From positions 285,418-349,417 of the forward strand of contig NZ_CP050253.1 in NCBI RefSeq assembly GCF_011745665.1: 64,000 nt of DNA, given 5' to 3'. Shown piece by piece: positions 27,690-36,639 of the stretch. Every line of letters starts with the position of its first letter. Position 1 is the stretch's first letter. The stretch comes from Zophobihabitans entericus. Its GTDB lineage: Bacteria; Pseudomonadota; Gammaproteobacteria; Enterobacterales; Orbaceae. Below the pieces are notes generated by a model. It was given only the letters and a program-made list of their open reading frames with translations, was not told where the DNA came from and searched no databases. The position numbers were made by a program, and so were the translations under genes.

Positions 27690-29753
27690 TCATTGGTAAC
27701 TATTAAATAATGCCCGAATATCCTGTCGATCTTTAGCCTGACGAATTTTGGTAGCACCATCATGAAATTCTAAAAACTCATTGAGCTGTGCTAAGGCTTT
27801 TAAATGTTTCTGCGGATTATTCGTGGCCAGCACAATAATCAAATCAGCCTGCATATATCCACAGATATCAATCTTTTCAGGTAGTCTTAATAACGACATA
27901 CAGACTTGATTAACGCCGTCTTCAATCCCTGCATGAGCGATGATTAAGCCATCAACCAACATAATGTAAGGGTGATCTAAATGAATTTTATTCACCATGC
28001 GTTCAACGTAATATTCCTGAATTTGTTCAGTAGCAATAACGGGCTCTGATGCGAGGGCAATAGCTCTTTCCCAGTGAATATCTGGCTGCTCAGTAATGTG
28101 AATATTTTCCAGCGGTAACAAGTCTGAGAGTGACGGCGTTTCTGAACGCAACAGACGATTAGAGAGATCCTGGTGCTCTTCCTGATACAAGTAATTGAGC
28201 AGATCTTTTTGCAGATTTTTACGGTCATGAATGATGCCGTATTTCTCAATGATAAACATCAGGTCTTCAATCTGAATGATATTAGGGTCAACACCTTGTA
28301 GCGCACTGATCACCTGAGAGCGAAACGCGTTTTTATGGAAACTGGTCAGAGACGGATTAATAGTGAACAGCAATTTATCGGTCGTTAATGCGGTGGTAGA
28401 AAATACCACGTCATAATAGCGATTATATTTTTCAAACTCACGTTTAGACATCGCAGCAGCAAAGTGAAGCTCTGGTAGCAATACTTGTAGCGTCAGGTAC
28501 AGATAAGTAGAAACAGTCGCACTGTTTTCACACACTACAATCGCGATTTTTTTAGTTTTGATTTGGTTGATCATCCCTTCACGGGTGAGCCAACCGCCAA
28601 ATAATACGGTCAGGAAGGCCGCTTCTTCATCCGGAATTTCACAGTGCAGCATCGTTTCAAACGGTGCAATGGCACGTCTGACCATTTCATGCAGATGACC
28701 AAATTCTTGCAGAACAATATCGTAAACACTGTTTACGTTTGAAATATGGTAACGAATACGGTAATAAGCGGGTTTCCAGTGCTGGTAAATACGTTCAATC
28801 AGCTCACCCTTATCTTTAAACGTAATGCAGCTAATCTGTTCAAAATTATCCACAACCGTGATAACACTTTTTAGCAGTACAGTATCGATATGAAAATCCT
28901 TATCTGACACCGTCTGGATATTTGAGCTTTGTACCAGAACGGTTAAAAAAATCTGTTCTTTACGCTGGGTGATACCAAATTTTTCAATCAGTTTTTGCAC
29001 TAAAGCAAAATCACGGCTATCTTCTGCTTCGATGTAGCTATCTGGTAATTGTTTGATGGTTTTCCCCATCTCAATCCGTTGCAGAATAAAACCAATAAAA
29101 TAAGTCAACTCTTGTAGTTGTTGATCGGTAAATTGAATTTTGAGTCGTTTCTCAATTTCACTAAATACCTGACCTATATGCTCCAGGCGACCCACAGTAA
29201 TGCTACTGTGTTGTAAAAATATTTTCTGTGCCACCGGCATATTTAAGATTTTGCGGACAATTTTAAGCAGCAAGTGACGTTTATCGATCTCTGTACCGGC
29301 AATACGATAACCATTCTCCCGGTCATAATTGACCTGCATATGGTATTGACTGAGAATACTCTGAACTTTCTTAATATCATTAATAATCGTATTTTGACTC
29401 ACCATCAAAGACGATGACAGATGAATCAAAGAGAGCTTTTCACTACGTGTCAGCAAAAAGAAGACAATCAAATGTGTACGTTCATCTTCAGAGAACAGGT
29501 AACGATGAATCTTCATCGGTTCCTGTTGATTACGGAAATTATCAATCACCGGTTTTGGTACACACAATTTACCGGTTTTAAGCCGGGTGATAGGCTCAAA
29601 TTGATTAGACTGCAAATAATCATTAATTTTTTGGATGGTGTAGCTCAGCTGCTTACGGGTCAGTTTAAATTGTGCTTCCAGCTCCACACCAGTGATACTT
29701 GGATCACTGACTATGGCATCCAAAACATCATGAATTCTTTTATCTACAATCAT
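27690..29753 (-). CDS. PRD-containing transcriptional activator (MtlR/LicR type)
   Basis: A 687-residue regulator controlled by PTS phosphorylation. The order is two N-terminal helix-turn-helix segments (about 15-45 and 85-125, including SSSLMVSQNTIINDIKKV), two PRD domains (about 175-400), an EIIB-like domain (IAIVVCENSATVSTYL, about 405-490) and an EIIA-like C-terminus with His in MLVDGLIIAHAGI. The EIIB P-loop is degenerate, though Cys remains. It sits between EIIC and the aldolase in the operon it presumably controls. Confidence 0.85.
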   Translation of the reverse strand: MIVDKRIHDVLDAIVSDPSITGVELEAQFKLTRKQLSYTIQKINDYLQSNQFEPITRLKTGKLCVPKPVIDNFRNQQEPMKIHRYLFSEDERTHLIVFFLLTRSEKLSLIHLSSSLMVSQNTIINDIKKVQSILSQYHMQVNYDRENGYRIAGTEIDKRHLLLKIVRKILNMPVAQKIFLQHSSITVGRLEHIGQVFSEIEKRLKIQFTDQQLQELTYFIGFILQRIEMGKTIKQLPDSYIEAEDSRDFALVQKLIEKFGITQRKEQIFLTVLVQSSNIQTVSDKDFHIDTVLLKSVITVVDNFEQISCITFKDKGELIERIYQHWKPAYYRIRYHISNVNSVYDIVLQEFGHLHEMVRRAIAPFETMLHCEIPDEEAAFLTVLFGGWLTREGMINQIKTKKIAIVVCENSATVSTYLYLTLQVLLPELHFAAAMSKREFEKYNRYYDVVFSTTALTTDKLLFTINPSLTSFHKNAFRSQVISALQGVDPNIIQIEDLMFIIEKYGIIHDRKNLQKDLLNYLYQEEHQDLSNRLLRSETPSLSDLLPLENIHITEQPDIHWERAIALASEPVIATEQIQEYYVERMVNKIHLDHPYIMLVDGLIIAHAGIEDGVNQVCMSLLRLPEKIDICGYMQADLIIVLATNNPQKHLKALAQLNEFLEFHDGATKIRQAKDRQDIRALFNSYQ

Positions 29754-29824
29754 CTCGCCGGGCTCCTATCTAAGCTTCAGGCACAATCACTTGTGCCTGA
29801 TTGATTATGAGAGATAGTGTTTAA

Positions 29825-31216
29825 TTATTCTTTTACTTCCTGGCTCGCTGCTAAATCAGCTTTTTCTTCTTTTCTTAGTTCACGTGCATAGAAGAAATAC
29901 CCCACTGCCCAGAAGACACCCAGAGCAAGTGGAACAAAGTTGCCTCTTAAGAAAGTGAATAAGAAAGAGAATACATAAGTGAATACCGGGGCATCGATTG
30001 AGCTATTAGAAATTAACTGACCAGCCGGAATATCGATCGCTTTAGTGGCTAAACCAAGTTCGGTAATCATCGGAGCAAATGCAGTACCAATCAGTAAGAA
30101 GAATGGTACTCCAATGATGCTTAGAATTACCATACGCAGTGTATTACCTTTAGTAATTAAGTAAGCCGGTACAATCAGCGCGATATTGATAATACCCGCA
30201 AATGGTAGAATTTTATTGCCTGGTAAAATAACTGCCCAGATTAAGGTAATTGGAATAGCAACGATCACTGCAAACCAGATTTCACTCGCACCACCCATAA
30301 ATGGCCAGTCGATTCCGACGTGTAATTTACGACCAGCAAAACGTTTATTCATATACTCGCTGATCGCTTCAGAAATTGGCGATAATGCTTGCATGAACAG
30401 TTTTGAGATCATCGGGAATAGCATCAGCGCGGTTGCCGCTTGTACACCCAGCATTAAAATAGCCGCGACATCATAACCAGCAATAATTCCGAAGATAATA
30501 CCAAGAATAAAACCGATCACATGATTTTCAGCAAAGATACCTACTTTTTCACGTAGTGCTGCGGCATCCATCGGGCGATTTAACGCCGGAATTTTACGTA
30601 GTAAAACGTCAAACGGATAATAAATCGCACCAAAGAAGATCATACGGTGAGTACAAGTAACACCCGGAATACCCGTTAGTTTTTCAATACGATGTTGATG
30701 AATATCGCCTGCATTAAGCTCCATAATGATTTGGAACGAGGCAATGACAAAGGCTAAAATCAGGCTTGGTACCGCACCAAAGATTGGTGTTGTTACCGCT
30801 ACCACGATAAAAGCAGTAAAGATTTTACCCCAGACATTCCATAAATCGGCGTTGAAGGTATCGGTCTTTTTCAGCATTAACATGACGATGTTAATACCCA
30901 CTTGTAGTGGGAACATCGCAAAAGCGTATGGCCATGCCCATGACACGTTAGCCATGGTTGTCCAGCCACCATCAATAATACTGAGTTCTAAGCCGGTTCT
31001 GGCCATCATGGTTTGTGCTGCTGCACCAATTGCACTCACCATAAAACCGATCAACATACTCATACCAACGAATGCCACACCAAGTGTGATCGCGGCTGAT
31101 ACGGCATTTTTCAGTTTCATTTTTACTGCCAGCCCAGCAATAAGCATGATAAAGGGTACAAAAACAGGTGCCCCGAGATTTAGAATATAATTTATAACTG
31201 ATCCAAGAAACTCCAT
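29825..31216 (-). CDS. PTS galactitol-family EIIC permease
   Basis: A 463-residue polytopic membrane protein of the GatC/SgcC family with many hydrophobic helices. Family-type segments include MELNAGDIHQHRIEKLTGIPGVTCTHRM and AGRKLHVGIDWPFMGGASE. The C-terminus is cytoplasmic and acidic. It is third in the operon after the EIIA and EIIB genes. Members transport galactitol, arabitol or related polyols and ketoses. No polyol dehydrogenase is encoded here, so a ketose is more likely than a polyol. Confidence 0.88.
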   Translation of the reverse strand: MEFLGSVINYILNLGAPVFVPFIMLIAGLAVKMKLKNAVSAAITLGVAFVGMSMLIGFMVSAIGAAAQTMMARTGLELSIIDGGWTTMANVSWAWPYAFAMFPLQVGINIVMLMLKKTDTFNADLWNVWGKIFTAFIVVAVTTPIFGAVPSLILAFVIASFQIIMELNAGDIHQHRIEKLTGIPGVTCTHRMIFFGAIYYPFDVLLRKIPALNRPMDAAALREKVGIFAENHVIGFILGIIFGIIAGYDVAAILMLGVQAATALMLFPMISKLFMQALSPISEAISEYMNKRFAGRKLHVGIDWPFMGGASEIWFAVIVAIPITLIWAVILPGNKILPFAGIINIALIVPAYLITKGNTLRMVILSIIGVPFFLLIGTAFAPMITELGLATKAIDIPAGQLISNSSIDAPVFTYVFSFLFTFLRGNFVPLALGVFWAVGYFFYARELRKEEKADLAASQEVKE

Positions 31217-31251
31217 CTGTATTCTCCTGTGTTCAGAACATTGGCTGGTGC

Positions 31252-31530
31252 TTATTTACAAGCATCAATAATTTTTTGTAGTTCTGCATCCATGCCCATC
31301 CCAGTCAGGAATGAGATACCATTGATGACTGGGATCGGATACTCCTTATCCACTTTAGTTATAGCGATATAAGCAGCACTGTCTTTGATGTGTGTATCAA
31401 GGGATTTAAGATCGATCACTTCAACCTTAATATTGTTATGACCTTTTTCTTGCAGTAAACGCGACACTTTACTGGCAACTGTTTGTGAAGTAGCAACGCC
31501 ACTTCCGCATGCAACAATAATTTTTTTCAT
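31252..31530 (-). CDS. PTS galactitol-family EIIB
   Basis: A 92-residue EIIB with the phosphocysteine Cys8 in IIVACGSGVATSQTV, typical of the Gat/lactose EIIB fold. It lies 22 bp from the EIIA gene and 35 bp from EIIC, with a clear AAGGA site. It passes phosphate from EIIA to the incoming sugar. Confidence 0.9.
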   Translation of the reverse strand: MKKIIVACGSGVATSQTVASKVSRLLQEKGHNNIKVEVIDLKSLDTHIKDSAAYIAITKVDKEYPIPVINGISFLTGMGMDAELQKIIDACK

Positions 31531-31552
31531 AGATCCTTGCTCCTTTAGATAG

Positions 31553-32017
31553 TTAGAACTGAACAGATGACGTTAAAAATTGCACAATCTCCTCTGAAGT
31601 CTGTGCCACTTTTAAGTGCTGCATAAATTGCTCATCGCTCAGATTTCCCATAAGTGCTTGTAATAAATTGATGTGTCCGTCTTTATCCATAAAACCGAGT
31701 AGAAAGATAAAGCTCACATCAAGAATGTGATCATTGTTTGCCATCTCACACCACGGCACAGAGCCTTTCACGCGCGTAAACGCAATAAAAGGCTTAATGA
31801 TATGTTCGATATCAGTATGAGGAAGTGCCACAGCATCAGGTTCGGTAGGGAGTGCGGTTGGATAGTCGTTTTCCCGTGCTTTAATAGCATCTAAAAACGA
31901 ATCGCGCACATAGCCTTTCTGTTTGAGGACAGGAAAGATAAAATCAAAAAATTCATCAGAATTTTTAAACGATTTATCTAAAAAAGTTAATTCGTCAAAA
32001 AACAAATTTTTACTCAT
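31553..32017 (-). CDS. PTS EIIA (fructose/mannitol-galactitol type)
   Basis: A 154-residue EIIA with phospho-His67 in AVALPHTDIEH. It is the first gene of the leftward operon EIIA-EIIB-EIIC-regulator-aldolase-DhaK-DhaL-HPr. The ATG at 32017 follows TTGGAGAATC. The shared GATAC/GTATC operator is 105 bp upstream. Confidence 0.9.
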   Translation of the reverse strand: MSKNLFFDELTFLDKSFKNSDEFFDFIFPVLKQKGYVRDSFLDAIKARENDYPTALPTEPDAVALPHTDIEHIIKPFIAFTRVKGSVPWCEMANNDHILDVSFIFLLGFMDKDGHINLLQALMGNLSDEQFMQHLKVAQTSEEIVQFLTSSVQF

Positions 32018-32121
32018 GAAGATTCTCCAATTTTATATCCCTGATGAAAGTATAAAAAAGATATCTATTCAGGATTTGTTGAAGAAATTGTAGATAAAAT
32101 GCGAGCAAGTCACTAACTATA

Positions 32122-32140
32122 TTGATACCAAAAAATATCC
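32122..32140 (-). promoter_or_regulatory. Shared DhaK-operon operator, site 2
   Basis: On the minus strand this reads GGATATTTTTTGGTATCAA, one base different from the sequence at 21445-21463. It lies 105 bp upstream of the EIIA start. The rest of 32018-32280 is AT-rich and without a gene. Confidence 0.65.
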
Positions 32141-32286
32141 TACATTTTGCGCATCACAGGGACGAGGCAGATAAAATGAAATATATCAATGACGTCTGAT
32201 GAGAATTGCGGGATTTAATTAATGAAAAAATAATTCAATTAATTGGGGAATACGTGCATTTCTACGGAGCATAAAAATGTTAGGTT

Positions 32287-32570
32287 GCGCGACATAGTCG
32301 CGCTTGTAGATCTTAGGGCGGTGAGATTTGAATTTGATGGAGAGCGTATTCCATAGGTCTTAGCGAGTCCTCGAGCGGGAGCCTATGGTGTACGGTAGGC
32401 CATCAAACTCACAGAATCTGCCATATCACCCAAACACCCTGCAAATAACACTATCAGGCCTTACGTTGCGCAAGGGCGGCGCAGTCCGCCCCACACACCA
32501 TACTAAAACAAACACTACACAAAACGACACGCCAGCGGGGCGTGCTCCCCGCCAAAACACCCTGCTAATA
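32287..32570 (+). repeat. Dispersed structured repeat, copy C, with REP-like palindromes
   Basis: A perfect palindrome GCGCGAC-ATA-GTCGCGC (32287-32303) precedes the third 73-nt core (32334-32406, TTGATGG...CCATCAA, loop GCGAGTCCTCGAGCGGG, inner stem CGTATTCCATAGG/CCTATGGTGTACG with one mismatch). Two more palindromes follow: GGGCGG/CCGCCC (32474-32491) and GCGGGG/CCCCGC (32535-32552). A CCTGCTAATAGC end lies just before rnhB. This fills the gap between the PTS operon and rnhB. Confidence 0.8.
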
Positions 32571-32584
32571 GCCGCACAAAATCA

Positions 32585-33175
32585 CTATTTAAGTAACTTT
32601 CTGACCGGTGCAAAACTGGTACGATAATGCTGATTAACACCGTGCAAGGTAATTGCGTCCATATGGGCTTTAGTTGGATAGCCTTTATGCTGCGCCAAAC
32701 CGTATTGTGGATACTGCTTATCCAGCTCAATCATTTCACGATCGCGGGTCACTTTAGCCAGAATTGAAGCAGCACTGATTTCAGCCACTAAGCTATCACC
32801 TTTAACTACTGTTTGTGTGGCGATACCAAAAGCTGGAGCCTGATTACCATCAACCAATACAAAATCAGGCTGAATACTAAGCCCTGCAATAGCACGCTGC
32901 ATAGCCAGCATGGTGGCGTGCAGAATATTGAGTTGATCAATCTCTGCTACTGATGCGCGAGCCACACACCATGCCAGTGCGTTCTCTTTAATCACATCAA
33001 ACAGCATTTCACGCTTTTTTTCAGTTAATTTTTTTGAATCTGCCAGCCCACTAATTGGCTTTTTGGGATCTAAGATAACCGCAGCGGTGACCACATCACC
33101 ACACAAAGGACCACGGCCCACTTCGTCTACACCTGCGATTAACTTAGCGTTTGGATACACAAATAGAGTGTTCAT
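32585..33175 (-). CDS. rnhB: Ribonuclease HII
   Basis: Removes ribonucleotides from DNA and RNA primers. It has 196 residues. The catalytic acid cluster is in [17 protein letters not shown], with further acids in [10 protein letters not shown] and [11 protein letters not shown]. Its ATG shares one base with the lpxB stop, so it is the last gene of the fabZ-lpxA-lpxB-rnhB operon, as in E. coli. dnaE, which follows in E. coli, is absent; a repeat island follows instead. Confidence 0.96.
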   Translation of the reverse strand: MNTLFVYPNAKLIAGVDEVGRGPLCGDVVTAAVILDPKKPISGLADSKKLTEKKREMLFDVIKENALAWCVARASVAEIDQLNILHATMLAMQRAIAGLSIQPDFVLVDGNQAPAFGIATQTVVKGDSLVAEISAASILAKVTRDREMIELDKQYPQYGLAQHKGYPTKAHMDAITLHGVNQHYRTSFAPVRKLLK

Positions 33176-34329
33176 TAAGATTTTTGCTCAATTAAAGATA
33201 AAACTGCGTGTGCTGCCTGCTCATCAGCACCGCACCGGATCTGTTGGTGCAACTCTAAAAATAGGGATTTTAACTGACTGTCTTCATGCTCAAGCAGCGG
33301 CTGAACATGTTTGACAATATTTTCTGGCGTGCAGTCATCTTGCAGAAGTTCTGGCACAATTTCTCGCCCCGCCAAAATATTTGGTAATGAAACATACGGT
33401 GTTTTAACCAGTTTTTTAGCCAGCCAGAAAGTAAATGGCTTCATTTTATAAGCGACCACCATCGGGCATTTTGCCAGCATACATTCAAGTGCTACGGTAC
33501 CAGAGGCCAGGATAGCTGCATCGCTGGCGATCATCGCTTCTCTGGCCTGACCATCAAGAAGATGAAGGGTAAAATCAGGCGCAATTTGCTGTTTAATGGC
33601 TTCAAACTCATGGCGACGTTTTTGATTTGCCAGTGGCACAACAATATGCAAATCCGGATAGCGCTCTTTTAATTGCTGCGCAGCACGAATAAATGGTTCA
33701 CTAAGCAGTGTTACTTCAGCGTGGCGACTACCTGGCAGTAAAGACAAACAACGAGCATGTCCAGGAATCCCTAAATGCTGACGGGCCGCGAGTTTATCAG
33801 GGTTTAGATCGATATCATCTGCCATTTTATGACCGATAAATCTGGCCGGTACGTCAAACTTATCGTAGAAAGCTTTTTCAAACGGTAAAAAGACTAAAAT
33901 CAGATCGGTATTGCGTTTGATTTTAAAGACGCGTTTTTGCTTCCACGCCCAGACAGATGGGCTAACGTAATGTACAGTTTTAATTCCGGCTTGTTTGAGT
34001 TTACCCTCTAAAGAGAGGTTAAAATCTGGCGCATCGATACCGATAAATACATCCGGCTTAAGCTGTTTAAAGCGCTGAGTAACATCACGACGAATCGCTA
34101 AAATACGGCGCAAACGACCAAGCACTTCAACAATGCCCATAACGGCTAGCTCTTCCATCTCATACCATGCTTCACAACCTTCAGCTTGCATGCGTGGACC
34201 AGCAATACCGACAAAACGGACATTAGGATTGTGTTGTTTGATGGAACGAATGAGACCGGCACCAAGAATATCGCCCGACGTTTCACCAGCAACTAATGCA
34301 ATAGTGATTGGTCGGGCGCTGTCAGTCAT
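33175..34329 (-). CDS. lpxB: Lipid-A-disaccharide synthase
   Basis: Condenses UDP-2,3-diacylglucosamine with lipid X to give the lipid A disaccharide, at the inner membrane. It has 384 residues from the ATG at 34329 ([20 protein letters not shown]) and is collinear with E. coli LpxB. Family blocks [25 protein letters not shown] and [11 protein letters not shown] are present. An ATG one codon earlier is possible. It lies between lpxA and rnhB. Confidence 0.96.
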   Translation of the reverse strand: MTDSARPITIALVAGETSGDILGAGLIRSIKQHNPNVRFVGIAGPRMQAEGCEAWYEMEELAVMGIVEVLGRLRRILAIRRDVTQRFKQLKPDVFIGIDAPDFNLSLEGKLKQAGIKTVHYVSPSVWAWKQKRVFKIKRNTDLILVFLPFEKAFYDKFDVPARFIGHKMADDIDLNPDKLAARQHLGIPGHARCLSLLPGSRHAEVTLLSEPFIRAAQQLKERYPDLHIVVPLANQKRRHEFEAIKQQIAPDFTLHLLDGQAREAMIASDAAILASGTVALECMLAKCPMVVAYKMKPFTFWLAKKLVKTPYVSLPNILAGREIVPELLQDDCTPENIVKHVQPLLEHEDSQLKSLFLELHQQIRCGADEQAAHAVLSLIEQKS

Positions 34330-34354
34330 CATCGATTGAACTTATCGACTGGAT

Positions 34355-35146
34355 TTAACGGATAATACCGCGAGTTGAACGGGCAAAGAAATCGGTAAAT
34401 AGTTTAGCATCATCATGCTCTGCCGCGATTTTCTCAATTTCTACTTTTGCTTCATCAAGCGTTAAACCACTACGGTACAGTGCTTTATAACTATTACGGA
34501 TAGCGTTCATGCCTTCTTTGCTAAAGCCACGACGTTTTAAACCTTCAAAGTTAACACCAAATGGTGTCGCGTGATTGCCTTGGGCAATTACATAAGGAGG
34601 AACGTCTTGTGCCACGCCGGAACAGCCACCAACCATCGCATGCGCACCAATTACACAGAACTGATGCACCGCAGTCATGCCACCAATAATCGCAAAATCA
34701 TCAACCGCAACGTGACCACCCAGTGTCGCATTGTTAGCAAAAATACAACGATTACCCACGATACAGTCATGAGCAATATGAGCATTGACCATAAACAGGT
34801 TATCACTGCCGATCTTAGTCAGGCTACCACCTTGTGTGGTACCGCGATGAATAGTCACACTTTCGCGAATACGATTACGATCACCAATCTCGGTACGAGT
34901 TGGTTCACCTGCGTATTTAAGATCTTGATTCACTTCACCAATTGAGGCAAATTGGTAAATCTGATTATCTTTACCAATCTTAGTCACACCATTAATAACA
35001 ACATGTGATTTTAAAATCGTTCCATCGCCGATTTCTACATCAGCACCGATATAACAGAAAGGGCCAATTTTTACATTAGCTCCGATGATCGCCCCATCTT
35101 CAATAACTGAACTAGGGTGAATAACTGCCGTTTTATCTACTGCCAT
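34355..35146 (-). CDS. lpxA: UDP-N-acetylglucosamine acyltransferase
   Basis: First step of lipid A synthesis: transfers the 3-hydroxyacyl chain from ACP to UDP-GlcNAc. It has 263 residues (E. coli 262) with left-handed beta-helix hexapeptide repeats through the N-terminal two thirds and the catalytic His in [11 protein letters not shown]. It lies 21 bp after fabZ with GGAAAA before the ATG. Confidence 0.97.
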   Translation of the reverse strand: MAVDKTAVIHPSSVIEDGAIIGANVKIGPFCYIGADVEIGDGTILKSHVVINGVTKIGKDNQIYQFASIGEVNQDLKYAGEPTRTEIGDRNRIRESVTIHRGTTQGGSLTKIGSDNLFMVNAHIAHDCIVGNRCIFANNATLGGHVAVDDFAIIGGMTAVHQFCVIGAHAMVGGCSGVAQDVPPYVIAQGNHATPFGVNFEGLKRRGFSKEGMNAIRNSYKALYRSGLTLDEAKVEIEKIAAEHDDAKLFTDFFARSTRGIIR

Positions 35147-35167
35147 AGAATTTTCCTTTGCTCAAAC

Positions 35168-35614
35168 TTATTTACGAGCACACATCATATCTGCTTCGCA
35201 AACCAGTTTACCATCAACTGTTGCCACACCATGGAATAATGCAATCCCACGACGCTCTTTAATGTAATCAACATCAAGTACTATTTGATCGCCAGGCACA
35301 ACCGGACGTTTAAAACGAGCGTTATCAATTGAAGCAAAATAGTAAAGCTGGCCAGGTGTTAACTCTTCAATGCTTTTGAATGCTAAAATACCTGTAGCTT
35401 GTGCCATCGCTTCTAAAATTAATACACCAGGGAAAATAGGCTTGTTAGGAAAATGCCCCTGAAAGAAAGGTTCGTTGACAGACACGTTTTTAATCGCGCG
35501 CAAAGATTTGCCTTTTTCATAGCTGATGACGCGGTCAACCATTAGGAATGGATACCGGTGTGGTAATAGGCGAATAATCTCTTCAATATCAAGAGAGTTT
35601 AGTTCAGTAGTCAA
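35168..35614 (-). CDS. fabZ: 3-hydroxyacyl-ACP dehydratase FabZ (TTG start)
   Basis: Dehydrates 3-hydroxyacyl-ACP in fatty-acid elongation and competes with LpxA for substrate. The hot-dog-fold active site is in [23 protein letters not shown] (His and Glu). I chose a TTG start at 35614, giving 148 residues beginning [13 protein letters not shown]: it has GAAGGA nine bases upstream and aligns with the E. coli N-terminus. An upstream ATG at 35650 adds 12 unmatched residues. It heads fabZ-lpxA-lpxB-rnhB; lpxD is not upstream. Confidence 0.94.
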   Translation of the reverse strand: MTTELNSLDIEEIIRLLPHRYPFLMVDRVISYEKGKSLRAIKNVSVNEPFFQGHFPNKPIFPGVLILEAMAQATGILAFKSIEELTPGQLYYFASIDNARFKRPVVPGDQIVLDVDYIKERRGIALFHGVATVDGKLVCEADMMCARK

Positions 35615-35745
35615 AATAACGCTTCCTTCTGAAATGAATTTAGGGTGCATTATACCCGATGTTTGGTTGCTAAGGAATACGCATTAATTGCTGTATTTTT
35701 TTAGCACTTCTGTTACTAGCACCTTTATTCGTAGATAAATTGGTA

Positions 35746-35751
35746 TATAAT
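35746..35751 (+). promoter_or_regulatory. Candidate promoter -10 for fkpA
   Basis: TATAAT about 90 bp before the fkpA start, in the divergent fabZ-fkpA gap. The -35 region is poor, so the call is tentative. Confidence 0.35.
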
Positions 35752-35841
35752 ACTGAAAAATCATATAAATTGAGCTTTAGCTGCCATAACCAATAGCTAA
35801 AGTTAAATTCAGTCGTCCCACACCTATTTTTGGAGAATCAC

Positions 35842-36624
35842 ATGAGATCATTGGTAAAAATGACACTAGTTGGAAGTGCCATTATTTTTGCTTTAACAGG
35901 ATGTAATGATAAACAGGATGCAAAAGCGCAGCTTGATACGCAAGCGCAAAAAGAATCCTATGCAATGGGCGCATCATTTGCTGGTTATGTAAAATCAACA
36001 CTCGATATGCAACAACTTACTTTAGATAACGAGTATGTTATTAAAGGTTTTGCTGAAACTTTCCGTGGTGAAGGCCAATTAACTGAAGCAGATAACCAAA
36101 AAATCTTAACTGAATTTAGTCAACGTGTACAAGCAGAAGCTAAAGAACGTCAGGAAAAAGAAGCAGCTGAAAGCGTCGCTGCTGGTGATAAATTCCGTCA
36201 GGAATTTGCTGCACAACCAGGTGTAAAACAAACTGAGTCAGGTCTTTTATATCAAATCCTTGATACCGGTTCAGATCGTCACCCAACAGTTGAGGATGTT
36301 GTTATCGTTCACTATAAAGGTTCTTTAGTGGATGGCAGAGAGTTTGATAGCTCATATGCACGTTCAGAACCAGCAACATTCCCACTTATGGGTGTAATTC
36401 GTGGCTGGAGCGAAGGTATTCAATTAATCGGTGTTGGTGGCAGAATCAAACTTGTCGTTCCACCTGAACTTGCTTACGGTGAACGTAGTATCCCTGGTGG
36501 CCCGGACAGCGTTGGTATTCCATCACAATCAACACTAGTATTTGAAGTTGAATTACTAGGCATTGATGGTGATAACTCAATGCCGGGAGAAGGTGAACTT
36601 TCTCAACCAGAAGCTGCTGAGTAA
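35842..36624 (+). CDS. fkpA: FKBP-type peptidyl-prolyl isomerase (FkpA-like, lipoprotein form)
   Basis: An envelope folding factor of 260 residues. The N-terminal dimerisation region (about 30-130, ESYAMGASFAGYVKSTLD) is followed by a C-terminal FKBP domain (VIVHYKGSLVDGREFDSSY, IRGWSEGIQLIGVGGRIKLVVPPELAYG). The signal MRSLVKMTLVGSAIIFALTGC carries a lipobox, unlike the soluble periplasmic E. coli FkpA, so it resembles Mip-type lipoproteins. The ATG at 35842 has TGGAGA upstream. tusD follows 15 bp later. In E. coli fkpA also lies near tusDCB. Confidence 0.88.
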   Translation: MRSLVKMTLVGSAIIFALTGCNDKQDAKAQLDTQAQKESYAMGASFAGYVKSTLDMQQLTLDNEYVIKGFAETFRGEGQLTEADNQKILTEFSQRVQAEAKERQEKEAAESVAAGDKFRQEFAAQPGVKQTESGLLYQILDTGSDRHPTVEDVVIVHYKGSLVDGREFDSSYARSEPATFPLMGVIRGWSEGIQLIGVGGRIKLVVPPELAYGERSIPGGPDSVGIPSQSTLVFEVELLGIDGDNSMPGEGELSQPEAAE

Positions 36625-36639
36625 TTAATCACAATAGCA

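Noticed and set aside
30726-31190. 154-codon frame opposite the galactitol-type EIIC gene
   Set aside because: Antisense of a hydrophobic membrane protein commonly yields long open frames. The product has no recognisable motif.
32100-32165. CRP-like half-sites (TGCGAGCAAGTCAC and GCGCATCACA) upstream of the EIIA gene
   Set aside because: The spacer is five instead of six in the first, and the second has no left half-site.
32287-32552. Series of GC-rich hairpins considered as a CRISPR array
   Set aside because: The palindromes differ in sequence and spacing, and there are no regular direct repeats, spacers or cas genes.
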